Assembly: GCF_004348115.1 (NCBI RefSeq)
Contig: NZ_QPFB01000001.1
Coordinates: 473,978-537,977 of the forward strand
Source: Stenotrophomonas sp. ATCM1_4
GTDB lineage: Bacteria; Pseudomonadota; Gammaproteobacteria; Xanthomonadales; Xanthomonadaceae
Length of the DNA stretch: 64,000 nucleotides
Direction: 5' to 3'
Shown here: positions 26,252 through 34,501 of the stretch, in pieces
Layout: the number at the start of each line of letters is the position of its first letter
Position numbering within the stretch: position 1 is the first letter of the stretch
Translations under genes and position numbers: made by a program
The notes under the pieces: generated by a model
The model's input: only the letters and a program-made list of their open reading frames with translations
What the model was told of the DNA's origin: nothing
Databases searched by the model: none

Positions 26252-27034
26252 TCAGCGGTTCCTGAATTCCGGCTTGCGGCGTTCCAGGAAGGCCGAGGTG
26301 CCTTCGCGCATGTCCTCGGTGGAGAAGGCCAGGCCGAACTGCGCGCTTTCGTACTCCAGTCCTTCCTCGATGCCGCACTCGCCGCCGACGTTGATCGCGT
26401 CCAGGATGCCGCGCAGTGCCAGCGGCGCGGCATGGGCCAACTGGGTGGCGATCTTCAACGTCTCCGCCTCCAGCTCGGCGGCCGGCACCACCCGGTTGAC
26501 CAGGCCCAGTTGCTGGGCGCGGGCGGCGTCAATCGGCGCGCCGAGCAGGCACAGCTCCAGCGCCGCGGCACGGCCGGCCAGGCGCAGCAGGCGCTGGGTG
26601 CCGCCGAAGCCCGGCAGCAGGCCCAGGTTGATTTCCGGCTGGCCGACCTTGGCGCTGTCGGCGGCGATGCGCAGGTGGCAGGCCATGGCCAGCTCCATGC
26701 CGCCGCCCAGCGCAAAGCCGTTGATCATCGCGATGACCGGTTTTTCCAGGCGTTCGATGCGGCGCATCAGGCGCTGGCCGACCAGCGAAAAGTCGCGCCC
26801 CTGCACCGGGGTCAGGCCATTCATCTCGGCGATGTCGGCACCGGCCACGAACGCCTTGGGGCCGGCCCCGGTCAGGACCACCACGCGCACGTCGTCGGCC
26901 TGGCCGGCCGCGGCGAATGCCGCATCCAGGGCTTCCAGGGTCTGGCGGTTCAATGCATTGAGCTTTTCCGGACGTTGCACGGTGATGGTACGGATACCGT
27001 CGCGGGTGGCGATCGAGACCGGGGCGTCGGACAT
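26252..27034 (-). CDS. Enoyl-CoA hydratase/isomerase family protein
   Basis: This crotonase-fold enzyme probably hydrates short-chain 2-enoyl-CoA. The 260-residue sequence has the CoA-binding KAFVAGADIAEM, oxyanion-hole and first catalytic Glu in GFALGGGMELAMACHLRIA, and second catalytic Glu in VGQPEINLGLLPGFGGTQRL. Both Glu residues are kept, which favours a true hydratase. Length and motifs resemble FadB-independent short-chain hydratases (EchA/Crt type). It is first in an apparent operon with the small unknown and nth. Confidence 0.9.
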   Translation of the reverse strand: MSDAPVSIATRDGIRTITVQRPEKLNALNRQTLEALDAAFAAAGQADDVRVVVLTGAGPKAFVAGADIAEMNGLTPVQGRDFSLVGQRLMRRIERLEKPVIAMINGFALGGGMELAMACHLRIAADSAKVGQPEINLGLLPGFGGTQRLLRLAGRAAALELCLLGAPIDAARAQQLGLVNRVVPAAELEAETLKIATQLAHAAPLALRGILDAINVGGECGIEEGLEYESAQFGLAFSTEDMREGTSAFLERRKPEFRNR

Positions 27035-27202
27035 ATGGTGAAGCTCCTGAAAAGTTAAAAAAAAGTGAGTTTTGAACTAAATCGAACCCATGTGGGTCAG
27101 AGCCCGGGTCGTCAGTGGCGGAGCGCCTTTGTGACGGCTATCCTAACCCGTCGCCTCAAGCGGCATGGTTGCCCTGAGACACCTTCCCTGGAGAACAGTT
27201 TG

Positions 27203-27904
27203 ATGAAGTTGCGTTCTATCGCGGTCGCCGTGGCCGCTCTGGCCATCACCGGCACTGCATTCGCCCAGGACGTCTCGTCCGAAAAGGGCAAGCTGAGCTA
27301 TTACTTCGGCTATGACTACGGCAACAACCTGGCTGAACTCACCGGTCGCGGCGAGCAGCTGGACATCGCTTCGGTGGTGAAGGGCCTGCAGGATGCCTAC
27401 GCCAAGAAGCAGCCGGCGATCACCGCCGACCAGCTCAAGCCGGCCGTGGAAGCCTTCCAGCGCCGTGAGCAGAGCCGTGCCCAGGCCGCCAAGGCCGAGT
27501 ACGACAAGGCCGCCGCCGACAACAAGACCCGTAGCGACCAGTTCATCGCCGCCAACCGGGCCAAGCCGGGCGTGCAGGCGCTGGCCAGCGGCGTGCAGTA
27601 CCGCGTGATCGAAGCCGGCAACGGCGCCAAGCCGACCCAGGCCAGCACCGTTGCGCTGGAAGTGGCCGGTCCGTTCCCGTACGGCCAGCGTCCGACCGAA
27701 GCCCGCCCGGCCCAGTCGATTCCGTCGATCAAGGTCAGCGAAGTTGAAATGGCCGCGATGCGCGAAACCCTGCTGCAGATGCCGGCCGGCGCCAAGTGGG
27801 AAGTGACCCTGCCGCCGGAACAGGCCTACGGTGCCGACCCGCGTACCCCGTTCCCGCCGAACGTGGCCGTGCAGTTCGAGATCAAGCTGGTCAGCGTGAA
27901 GTAA
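27203..27904 (+). CDS. FKBP-type peptidyl-prolyl isomerase-like periplasmic protein, degenerate catalytic domain
   Basis: The 233-residue product has a signal peptide (VAALAITGTAFAQ) and a Mip/FkpA-like N-terminal dimerisation domain (SYYFGYDYGNNL to about residue 120). The C-terminal domain aligns with FKBP (GVQYRVIEAGNGAKP and EQAYGADPRTPFPPN). However, the usual HYxGxLxDGxxFDSS segment is missing and reads PFPYGQRPTEARPAQSI instead, so isomerase activity is doubtful and chaperone activity may remain. The ATG at 27203 has GGAGA upstream. A strong terminator follows. Confidence 0.85.
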   Translation: MKLRSIAVAVAALAITGTAFAQDVSSEKGKLSYYFGYDYGNNLAELTGRGEQLDIASVVKGLQDAYAKKQPAITADQLKPAVEAFQRREQSRAQAAKAEYDKAAADNKTRSDQFIAANRAKPGVQALASGVQYRVIEAGNGAKPTQASTVALEVAGPFPYGQRPTEARPAQSIPSIKVSEVEMAAMRETLLQMPAGAKWEVTLPPEQAYGADPRTPFPPNVAVQFEIKLVSVK

Positions 27905-27930
27905 TCCACGCCAGTTGCACGGAAACACGA

Positions 27931-27961
27931 AGCGCCGGTGCGAAAGCACCGGCGCTTTTTT
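27931..27961 (+). terminator. Rho-independent terminator of the FKBP-like gene
   Basis: AGCGCCGGTGC-GAAA-GCACCGGCGCT followed by a T-run, about 27 bp after the stop codon. The GAAA tetraloop and T-tract make a classic terminator. Confidence 0.93.
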
Positions 27962-28012
27962 GTGGGTGTACATCCGGATCGATTCCGGGCTTACGCGGAA
28001 AGGGGCCTGACA

Positions 28013-28043
28013 CACGACCGGCGCCACGCGGGCGCCGGTCGTG
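28013..28043 (-). terminator. Hairpin after the leishmanolysin-like peptidase gene
   Basis: CACGACCGGCGCC and GGCGCCGGTCGTG form a perfect 13-bp stem with loop ACGCG, 24 bp after the peptidase stop codon. The T-run is poor. Confidence 0.6.
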
Positions 28044-28067
28044 GTACTGCAGGGTTGAAGCGCGGGC

Positions 28068-29762
28068 TTACAGCGATGTCACCTTGGCCGCGCAGGAGCG
28101 GATGCTGGCCTGCTCGACGTTGCTGACCATGCCCAGTGCCTTCAGGTCCGAGGCGGTGTCGTTCATGCAGCGCAGGTAGGCGCCGCGGTTGCCGTTGGCG
28201 CTGGTACGGCACAGGCGGTCCTGTGCCTGCACGTTGGCACCGGCGATCAGGCCCGGGTTCTTGAACAGTTTCACGCCGGTATCGCAGGTGCCGATACGCG
28301 CCGTGCCGGTGTTCAACACCCAGCCCTCGTCGGCGAACACGCCCAGGGTCAGGTCGACGATGCGGGCACCGTCGGTTTCATCACTGTTGGCCGGCTCCAT
28401 CAGGGCGTCGGGGATCAGCACGCTCTCGAAGTGCGAGAACGACGAGCCGCTGGCGACCGTGGCAGGGGCGTACAGCAGCGGACGCCCGCTGGGATCGGCA
28501 CCGGCCATCTGCCCGGCCACTTCGCCCAACGCCGCGGTCATCGCCGCACCGCCCTGGGCTCCTGCCTTGATGCGGTTGGCATCGGTCAGGTTGACGCTGA
28601 CGGTGGGAATGTTGGCGGTGACCGTTGCATCCTCGGCCATGCCCGGTGCGGTGCCCGGATCACCGGAGCTGGCCACGTTGCCGATGATCGCCGCGACCGC
28701 CCCGGCGGCTTCGGCGTTGGCGGCCTTGATCTCGAAGGCGCAGCCGCCGCGGTTGATGTAAGCCACCTTGCCGGTAAGGCTGCCGGCTGGCAGGGCCTCG
28801 CAGGCATCGGCGGTGTCGCTGCCGGTGCCGTCATTGGCAACCACCACGCTGCCGGCGAAGTTGTCGGAGGTGGCCTTGGGCCCGAACGAAGCCGTGCCGT
28901 AGAACTGGGTGACCAGGGTGGGGCTGATGCCGCTGATGGACAGCACCACCGCCGGATCCAGCCACAGCGGCGCCTGCGCACGGGTGCTGGCACCATTCCA
29001 GGCCGGGCCGCCGCGGGTCTTGATCGAGGTGGCACGCAGCGCGTTGGTCATGCTCGCGTCGGTGAAGCGCTTGCCGGTGAGGTTGTCGAACGCATTGTCG
29101 GTGTACACGTCCGAATAGCCGTAGTAGCTGGGGATGCCGGTGCGTTCGCCCAGGCGCCCGCTGGTGTAGCCGACGAAGCCGGAGAAGCCCAGGCCGTGGC
29201 CGATCTCATGCAGCACCACGTCCAGGAAGTTGATCTGCCCGGCCGGCGTCTTGCCATCGAGCCCGTAGTACCAGCCCGAACCGGTCATGCACGGCGTGCC
29301 GTCCGGATTGGTGCCGCCCAGGTTGTTGTTGAAGCGGCTGGTGATGTCGGTGCCGGACGAGCTGATGCTGATGCGCGAGCCGTTGATCGCGTTGGCCAGC
29401 GGGCCGTGGTAGATCATGCCGAGCTGGCTGCCCGAGGGCGCGGAGGTGGCGATCCATGCGGCGCCGGCCGAGCCCAGGGTGCCGCCGGTGGCGGTGCAGG
29501 TCAGGTCCTGGAAGCTGGCGCCGACGAAGGTTTCCACGTCGCTGTTCAGCACTGCCCCCCACAGGTCGGCGGCGTAGCGGTAGACGATGCGGCGCTGTTC
29601 ACCGACGGTCTTGCCCGGGTTGCCGCCTTCCGGCGCGCGTGCGGTGGGGTCATTGAGGCCCTTGCCAACCGGGTCCTGGTTGACCGGGGTGATCACGGCC
29701 GCTTCGGCCGACGCGGCGAACAGGCTGGCGCCGATCACGGCGCAGAGCAGATGCGTCTTCAT
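28068..29762 (-). CDS. Secreted zinc metallopeptidase with inserted PA domain (leishmanolysin-like)
   Basis: The 564-residue protein has a signal peptide (CAVIGASLFAASAEA), a zinc motif HEIGHGLGFSGF near residue 190, and a protease-associated (PA) domain at about 300-420. A later SHFESVLIPDALMEP segment (about 450) resembles the distant third His and Met-turn of M8 leishmanolysin-type enzymes. Six or more Cys residues lie in the mature chain, which suits an extracellular enzyme. The last 60 residues (CDTGVKLFKNPG onward) form a separate Cys-containing tail. Its ATG overlaps the stop of the small upstream gene. Substrate unknown. Confidence 0.85.
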   Translation of the reverse strand: MKTHLLCAVIGASLFAASAEAAVITPVNQDPVGKGLNDPTARAPEGGNPGKTVGEQRRIVYRYAADLWGAVLNSDVETFVGASFQDLTCTATGGTLGSAGAAWIATSAPSGSQLGMIYHGPLANAINGSRISISSSGTDITSRFNNNLGGTNPDGTPCMTGSGWYYGLDGKTPAGQINFLDVVLHEIGHGLGFSGFVGYTSGRLGERTGIPSYYGYSDVYTDNAFDNLTGKRFTDASMTNALRATSIKTRGGPAWNGASTRAQAPLWLDPAVVLSISGISPTLVTQFYGTASFGPKATSDNFAGSVVVANDGTGSDTADACEALPAGSLTGKVAYINRGGCAFEIKAANAEAAGAVAAIIGNVASSGDPGTAPGMAEDATVTANIPTVSVNLTDANRIKAGAQGGAAMTAALGEVAGQMAGADPSGRPLLYAPATVASGSSFSHFESVLIPDALMEPANSDETDGARIVDLTLGVFADEGWVLNTGTARIGTCDTGVKLFKNPGLIAGANVQAQDRLCRTSANGNRGAYLRCMNDTASDLKALGMVSNVEQASIRSCAAKVTSL

Positions 29763-30208
29763 TTGCTGACCTCCTGGCGTCCATGCGACGGCGGTGCGCC
29801 GTTCTCCAGCACCTGCACGCTGCCATCGGCAGCGCGTTCGACGGTGAGTGAATTCATTGCCGAGACCGGCAGTTCCGCGCTGCTCATGCCGTTGGCATGG
29901 GTGCGGATGGTGGCGGTGGCCTGGGCGCTGTTCTGCGGCATGCGTGCCCAGGCGGCGTTGGTGGCGGTGCTGCTGCCGGCGGCGCTACGCGCCGTGGCGG
30001 GCATGGCGTTGGCCTTCTCGGAGAGGGCGCGGATTTCTGCGTCGGTGAGCTTGCGCAGCTTGCCGGTGGTGGGGTCGATGCCGGCGACCATGCCACTCTC
30101 GGCCGTGGTGGCCGGGGCTTCGGTGGTGGATGGTTCGGCGGCGTGGGCGGCAAGGCAGGTGCCCAGCGCAAGCGCGGTCAACAACAGGGAAGGTTTTGCC
30201 ACTTTCAT
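29759..30208 (-). CDS. Small secreted protein coupled to the peptidase (post-PEP-CTERM-like)
   Basis: This 149-residue protein has a signal peptide (LLLTALALGTCLAAHA) and the short motif GIDPTTGKLRKLTDAEIRAL (about residues 43-62). That motif is reminiscent of proteins named post-PEP-CTERM-1 domain proteins in Xanthomonadaceae. The rest is low complexity, rich in Ala, Thr and Ser. It overlaps the peptidase gene by ATGA, so it could be a propeptide-like chaperone, inhibitor or partner. That role is inference from coupling alone. Confidence 0.75.
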   Translation of the reverse strand: MKVAKPSLLLTALALGTCLAAHAAEPSTTEAPATTAESGMVAGIDPTTGKLRKLTDAEIRALSEKANAMPATARSAAGSSTATNAAWARMPQNSAQATATIRTHANGMSSAELPVSAMNSLTVERAADGSVQVLENGAPPSHGRQEVSK

Positions 30209-30530
30209 TTCTGGCTCCGTTACAGAGTGAAAAACGAGAGGCCCCAGCGCAACGAAGGCAGCAGTGGTGTGGTGGGCGTGCCACCGGACCCTGCGGACTG
30301 CGTGACGTGGTTTCGTGTTTCCCCCTGACGGCAACCCGAGTGTGCATGGGGATGAACGTCAGTTCAATAGACTTGATGTCCGTCACAAGTTTTACTGTGC
30401 AGGCGTCAGGGCGCCGCCGTTGGGGCGCGGCCGTTCCGCCGGCATCGCGATCACCGACCCGCGCGGAACAGCGCGACATCACGCCCTGTCCAGCCTGTGC
30501 GCTGTCCTCGCGCCGCGCTAAGCTGGGGAG
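30209..30530. other. Intergenic region with divergent promoters
   Basis: This 322-bp spacer separates the peptidase operon from the DUF1289-Nudix gene. Its central part (about 30350-30410) is locally AT-rich and probably carries the divergent promoters. No clear operator, RNA or gene was recognised. Confidence 0.5.
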
Positions 30531-31346
30531 ATGTCTGAATTGATGGGTTCTCCGGTTCGTGCCGTCTCCAGCCCCTGCATCGGTGTGTGCGCACTGGACG
30601 CGGAAGGCCTTTGCCGAGGGTGCTGGCGCACGGGAAACGAGATCGGGAGCTGGATGCGCATGAGCGAGAGCGAGCGTCGCGGATTGATGGAGCAGGTGTT
30701 GCCGGGGCGTGCGCGCCAGGCGGCCAGCTTCGCCGAGCGCCTGGCCGGGCGTGATCGCCTGCAGCAGGCCCTGCTTCCGCTGACCCGCGTGCCGGCCGGA
30801 CCGGGCTGGAACCGCAGTGAACTGGAAGACCTGTTGCCGCCGGGGCCGCCGGTGGAGGCCGCGGTGCTGGCCGGGCTGGTGCCGCGCGCGCAGGGTACGC
30901 AGGTGCTGCTGACGCGCCGCACCGAGGCATTGCGCAACCACGGGGGGCAGGTCGGCTTCCCGGGCGGCCGGATGGAAAAGCGCGACCGTAATCCCCTGGC
31001 TGCCGCGCTGCGCGAGAGCAACGAGGAAATCGCCTTGCCATCGCAGCAGGTGCTGGCGCTGGGGTACCTGGACCCGTTCATCACCATCAGCGGCTTCCGG
31101 GTGACGCCGGTGGTGGCGGTGGTGGACCCGGATTTCGTGCCGCGCCCGGAGCCGGGCGAGGTGGCCGAAGTATTCGAAGTGCCGCTGGACTACCTGATGG
31201 ATCCGGCCAACCTGCGCCACGTGGACGTGGAGCACCGCGGCCGGGTGCGGCATGTGCTGGAGTACACCTGGCCGGGCCAGCGCATCTGGGGAGCCACGGC
31301 CGCCATCCTTTACAACCTGCGTCGTCGCCTGGAGCACGTGAGATGA
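30531..31346 (+). CDS. DUF1289-Nudix fusion, CoA pyrophosphatase (NudL-like)
   Basis: This 271-residue protein joins two domains. Residues 12-50 are a DUF1289 Cys motif (SPCIGVCALDAEGLCRGCWRT). Residues 100-240 are a NudL/YeaB Nudix hydrolase that cleaves CoA to 4'-phosphopantetheine and 3',5'-ADP. The Nudix part carries the family sequence LLTRRTEALRNHGGQVGFPGG and the box core LRESNEEIAL. The domains are usually separate genes. The ATG at 30531 abuts GGGGAG with no spacer, so the second ATG (30543) may be the real start. The stop overlaps sseA (ATGA). Confidence 0.88.
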   Translation: MSELMGSPVRAVSSPCIGVCALDAEGLCRGCWRTGNEIGSWMRMSESERRGLMEQVLPGRARQAASFAERLAGRDRLQQALLPLTRVPAGPGWNRSELEDLLPPGPPVEAAVLAGLVPRAQGTQVLLTRRTEALRNHGGQVGFPGGRMEKRDRNPLAAALRESNEEIALPSQQVLALGYLDPFITISGFRVTPVVAVVDPDFVPRPEPGEVAEVFEVPLDYLMDPANLRHVDVEHRGRVRHVLEYTWPGQRIWGATAAILYNLRRRLEHVR

Positions 31347-32245
31347 GCCTGACCGGATTGCCGTGGACCACGCTGGTCGATGTTCCCCGCCTGGCCGCCG
31401 CGCTGGCCGGGCCGTCGGTGCAGGTGCTCGATGCACGCGCCAACGCCAGCACCGCGGTGCGGGTGGTGGACGCGCGTTTCTCGCTGGCCGACCCGCAGTC
31501 GGGGGCGGCGCAGTACGCGGCGGGGCACATCGCCGGCGCGCTGCATGCCGACCTCAACCGCGACCTGTCCGACCTGGGCAGGCAGGGGCATGGCCGCCAC
31601 CCGCTGCCGGACAGCGACACCTTCGCCGCGACGCTGGGCCGCTGGGGCATCGGCCCCGACACCCAGGTGGTGGCCTATGACGCCGCCGACGGCAGCATGG
31701 CGGCCGCGCGCCTGTGGTGGCTGCTGCGCCTGATCGGCCACCGCAACGTTGCCGTGCTCGATGGCGGGCTGGCGGCCTGGCAGGCGGCCGGCCATCCGCT
31801 CGACAGCGAGGTGCCGGAAGTGACCGCGCTGGGGCCGTATCCGGGCCGGTTCGACATGGACCAGGTGGTGAGCGCCGACGAGGTGCAGGCGCGCCTGGCA
31901 CAGCGGCCGGGGTGGCTGGTGGACGCGCGCGCGGCCGAACGCTATCGCGGTGACGTCGAGCCGCTGGACCGGGTCGCCGGCCACGTGCCGGGGGCATTGA
32001 ACCGGCCGTTCGGCATGAACGTGCATGAAGGGCGCCTGCGCCCGGCGGCGGAACTGCAGGCCGAACTGGGCGCGCTGCTGGGTGACCAGCCCGCCCGGGA
32101 GACGGTGCTGATGTGTGGGTCCGGGGTGACCGCCTGCCACCTGCTGCTGGCGTTCGAACATGCCGGCCTGGCGGGGGCGCGCGTGTTCGCCGACTCCTGG
32201 AGTGGCTGGTCCAGTGATCCGTCACGACCCGTGGCGGTAGGCTGA
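31343..32245 (+). CDS. sseA: 3-mercaptopyruvate sulfurtransferase
   Basis: This tandem-rhodanese enzyme transfers sulfur from 3-mercaptopyruvate to thiol acceptors or cyanide. The 300-residue protein has an inactive N-terminal rhodanese domain (AAGHIAGALHADLNRDLSD) and an active C-terminal one with the loop CGSGVTAC, the signature that separates mercaptopyruvate from thiosulfate sulfurtransferases (CRKGVT). It is translationally coupled to the Nudix fusion gene. Confidence 0.92.
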   Translation: MSLTGLPWTTLVDVPRLAAALAGPSVQVLDARANASTAVRVVDARFSLADPQSGAAQYAAGHIAGALHADLNRDLSDLGRQGHGRHPLPDSDTFAATLGRWGIGPDTQVVAYDAADGSMAAARLWWLLRLIGHRNVAVLDGGLAAWQAAGHPLDSEVPEVTALGPYPGRFDMDQVVSADEVQARLAQRPGWLVDARAAERYRGDVEPLDRVAGHVPGALNRPFGMNVHEGRLRPAAELQAELGALLGDQPARETVLMCGSGVTACHLLLAFEHAGLAGARVFADSWSGWSSDPSRPVAVG

Positions 32246-32277
32246 CACGCGAAAGAACCAAGGGCCTCGGGGGAGAC

Positions 32278-33225
32278 ATGGTTTCGATGAAAGGGGCGTT
32301 CCTGCTGTCGCTGGCGTTGATGCTGGCGGCCTGTACGCCGGCCAATGACCCGTTTGCCAACGACGCGCTGCAGCACCCCTACGACGTGCGGCAGTACCAG
32401 CGTGACGTGGAGCAATGGCGCACGCAGCGCCTGGCACGCTTGCGCGGGCCGCAGGGCTGGCTCAGCTACGTGGGCTCGGGGCGGCTGGAGGCCGGGACGA
32501 CCTATTCGGTCGGCAGCGCGCCCGATAGCGACGTGCGGCTGCCGTTGGGGCCGGAGCGGGTGGGCCGGCTGAGCATCGACGCGGCCGGCAAGGCCACCAT
32601 CGAGGGCTACCCGGGCACCGGCGTCACCCTCAACGGCCAGCCGCTGCGGGGCGCCACGCTGCAGCCGGCGGGTGATGGAAAGGAGGCCAGCCGGCTGCAT
32701 TTCGGCAGCGCCGAGTTCTACCTGGTGCGGATCGGCAACGTGCTGGGCTGGCGTTGCCGGGATACCAACGCGGCGCTGCGGCGCGGCTTCCGCGGCATCG
32801 AGCACTTCCCGGTGGACCCGCGCTGGCGGGTGGTGGCGCGCTGGAAACCGTTCCCGCGCCCGGCTCCGGCGATGCTGCTCAGTTCGATCGGCACGCCATT
32901 GCCGGCCGTCGCGCCCGGGGAGGCCGAGTTCGAGGTCGGGGGGCGCCACTATCGCCTGCAGGCGATGCAGGATGCCTCCGAACCGTTGTCGCCCAACCTG
33001 TTCTTCATCTTCACCGACCTTACCGGCGGCCGCGAGACCTTTGGCGGCGCGCGTTACCTCAATGCATCGGCACCGCGTGATGGCGAGGTCGTGCTCGACT
33101 TCAACCGCGCGCAGAACCCGCCCTGCGCATTGAGCCGGCACGTGGTGTGCCCGATCGCGCCGGCGGTCAACCGGCTCGAGCTGCGGGTGACCGCAGGCGA
33201 GAAGTACCAGTTCGTGGCCGAATAG
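32278..33225 (+). CDS. DUF1684 lipoprotein
   Basis: This 315-residue protein has a lipoprotein signal (LALMLAACTPAND) and the DUF1684 pattern: YDVRQYQRDVEQWRTQRLARL, GPQGWLSYVGSGRLE, FFIFTDLTGGRETFGGARYL and LDFNRAQNPPCALS. The function of this family is unknown, although the central part has an FHA-like or beta-sandwich look. GGGAG precedes the ATG at 32278; a second ATG at 32287 would give a tighter signal peptide. It lies 32 bp after sseA. Confidence 0.85.
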   Translation: MVSMKGAFLLSLALMLAACTPANDPFANDALQHPYDVRQYQRDVEQWRTQRLARLRGPQGWLSYVGSGRLEAGTTYSVGSAPDSDVRLPLGPERVGRLSIDAAGKATIEGYPGTGVTLNGQPLRGATLQPAGDGKEASRLHFGSAEFYLVRIGNVLGWRCRDTNAALRRGFRGIEHFPVDPRWRVVARWKPFPRPAPAMLLSSIGTPLPAVAPGEAEFEVGGRHYRLQAMQDASEPLSPNLFFIFTDLTGGRETFGGARYLNASAPRDGEVVLDFNRAQNPPCALSRHVVCPIAPAVNRLELRVTAGEKYQFVAE

Positions 33226-33232
33226 GCCGGGC

Positions 33233-33796
33233 TCAGAGCGGCAGTGGCTGCAGGGTGACCGCGCCGAGCACCTGCGTCCACGGGAACTGCGGGCCGGGGT
33301 CGAGCTTGCGCGCGACCTCGCGGGTCGGGTCGTCGCTGGCCGGTACGCGCGCGGTGTCCAGCTGCTCGTGGCCGGCGATCCAGCGCAGCGCCGGGAGCTG
33401 GTCCGGCAGCCATTGCAGCAGGCGCACCAGTGATGCGATCTGGGCCTCGGGGTAGGGCTCGCCCATCTGCTGGGTGCGTGAGTCGAACCAGTCCGGGTAA
33501 CGCCCGGTGTTGACCAGCTCGATGCCGACCGAGCGCGGGTTGATGCCGCGCACGTGGTGTGCCACCCGCTCCAGCGCCACGTACTGCAGGATGCTGCCGT
33601 CGCGGTCGATGTAGTAATGGCCGCTGTTGCCGGTGCCGCTGTCGTAGACGGTGCGCTCGCCGTATTGGCGGGCCGTGGCCAGGTCCGGCAGTTCGGTGCA
33701 GTGGATGACCACCAGGTCGACGTCGGTGAGCGCGCGGCTGCCCAGCAATGGTTCGTAGGGCAGGGGCGCGGCGATGATCGGGGGCGGCAGAGGCAT
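33233..33796 (-). CDS. N-acetylmuramoyl-L-alanine amidase, AmpD family
   Basis: This is a zinc amidase (Amidase_2) that removes peptide stems from muropeptides. The 187-residue protein has the zinc ligands in VVIHCTE, IAGHEQLDTAR and the KLDPGPQFPW motif. No signal peptide is visible, so a cytosolic, AmpD-like recycling role is plausible. In relatives, loss of AmpD raises AmpC or L1/L2 beta-lactamase expression. It is convergent with the DUF1684 gene (7-bp gap). Confidence 0.9.
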   Translation of the reverse strand: MPLPPPIIAAPLPYEPLLGSRALTDVDLVVIHCTELPDLATARQYGERTVYDSGTGNSGHYYIDRDGSILQYVALERVAHHVRGINPRSVGIELVNTGRYPDWFDSRTQQMGEPYPEAQIASLVRLLQWLPDQLPALRWIAGHEQLDTARVPASDDPTREVARKLDPGPQFPWTQVLGAVTLQPLPL

Positions 33797-33847
33797 GTGC
33801 GGATGCTAGCATTCGTCGATGAATCCCGATCTTCCCGCCTGCCAGCC

Positions 33848-34375
33848 ATGAGCCGCGGCCACTGCATCCTTTCCCACGGTTTCGAGAGTGGCCCTGACGC
33901 CACCAAGGTCACCGCGCTGGCCGAAGTCGCCGAGCGGCTGGGCTGGACCCACGAGCGCCCCGACTACACCGACCTGGATGCCCGCCGCGAGATCAGCCCG
34001 GTCGGTGACGTGCCGGCGCGGCTGCAGCGCTTGGTCCAGCGTGCCGGCGAAATGGCCGCGCGTGGCCCGCTGGTGCTGGGCGGCTCCAGCCTGGGCGCCT
34101 ACATCTCGGCGATCACATCGCTGCATGTGCCGGTCAAGGGTCTGTTCCTGATGGTGCCGCCGACCACGATGGGGCCGATGCCGGCGCTGGACGCGGCCGC
34201 GGTGCCGATCAGCGTGGTGCACGCCTGGCATGACGAGATCATCCCGGCCGAGGAGGTGATCCGCTGGGCCGGGCAGCGCTCGGCGCGCCTGTTGATGGTC
34301 AATGACAGCCACCGGCTGATGCGCAACGTCGAGGCCTCCGCGCAGGCCTTCGAGACCCTGCTGCGCTCGCTCTGA
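33848..34375 (+). CDS. YqiA-like alpha/beta hydrolase
   Basis: This 175-residue protein is a small serine hydrolase: the nucleophile elbow is GGSSLGAY, the acid is in HAWHDEIIP and the catalytic His is in NDSHRL. The N-terminal LSHGFESGP is typical of the YqiA/YcfP-like esterases. The ATG at 33848 is preferred because the preceding in-frame sequence overlaps the divergent amidase gene. The physiological substrate is not known. Confidence 0.85.
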   Translation: MSRGHCILSHGFESGPDATKVTALAEVAERLGWTHERPDYTDLDARREISPVGDVPARLQRLVQRAGEMAARGPLVLGGSSLGAYISAITSLHVPVKGLFLMVPPTTMGPMPALDAAAVPISVVHAWHDEIIPAEEVIRWAGQRSARLLMVNDSHRLMRNVEASAQAFETLLRSL

Positions 34376-34501
34376 GCCCCGTCAAGCCGGCGTTCCGGCG
34401 CGTTGGCCGGCAACTGCCTACAATGGCGCCCCTGGATGCCGTCCGGGGCCGGCCGTCGTGCCCGCCCGCATCCCCTCCTTTCCGACAGTTGATCCGATCC
34501 C

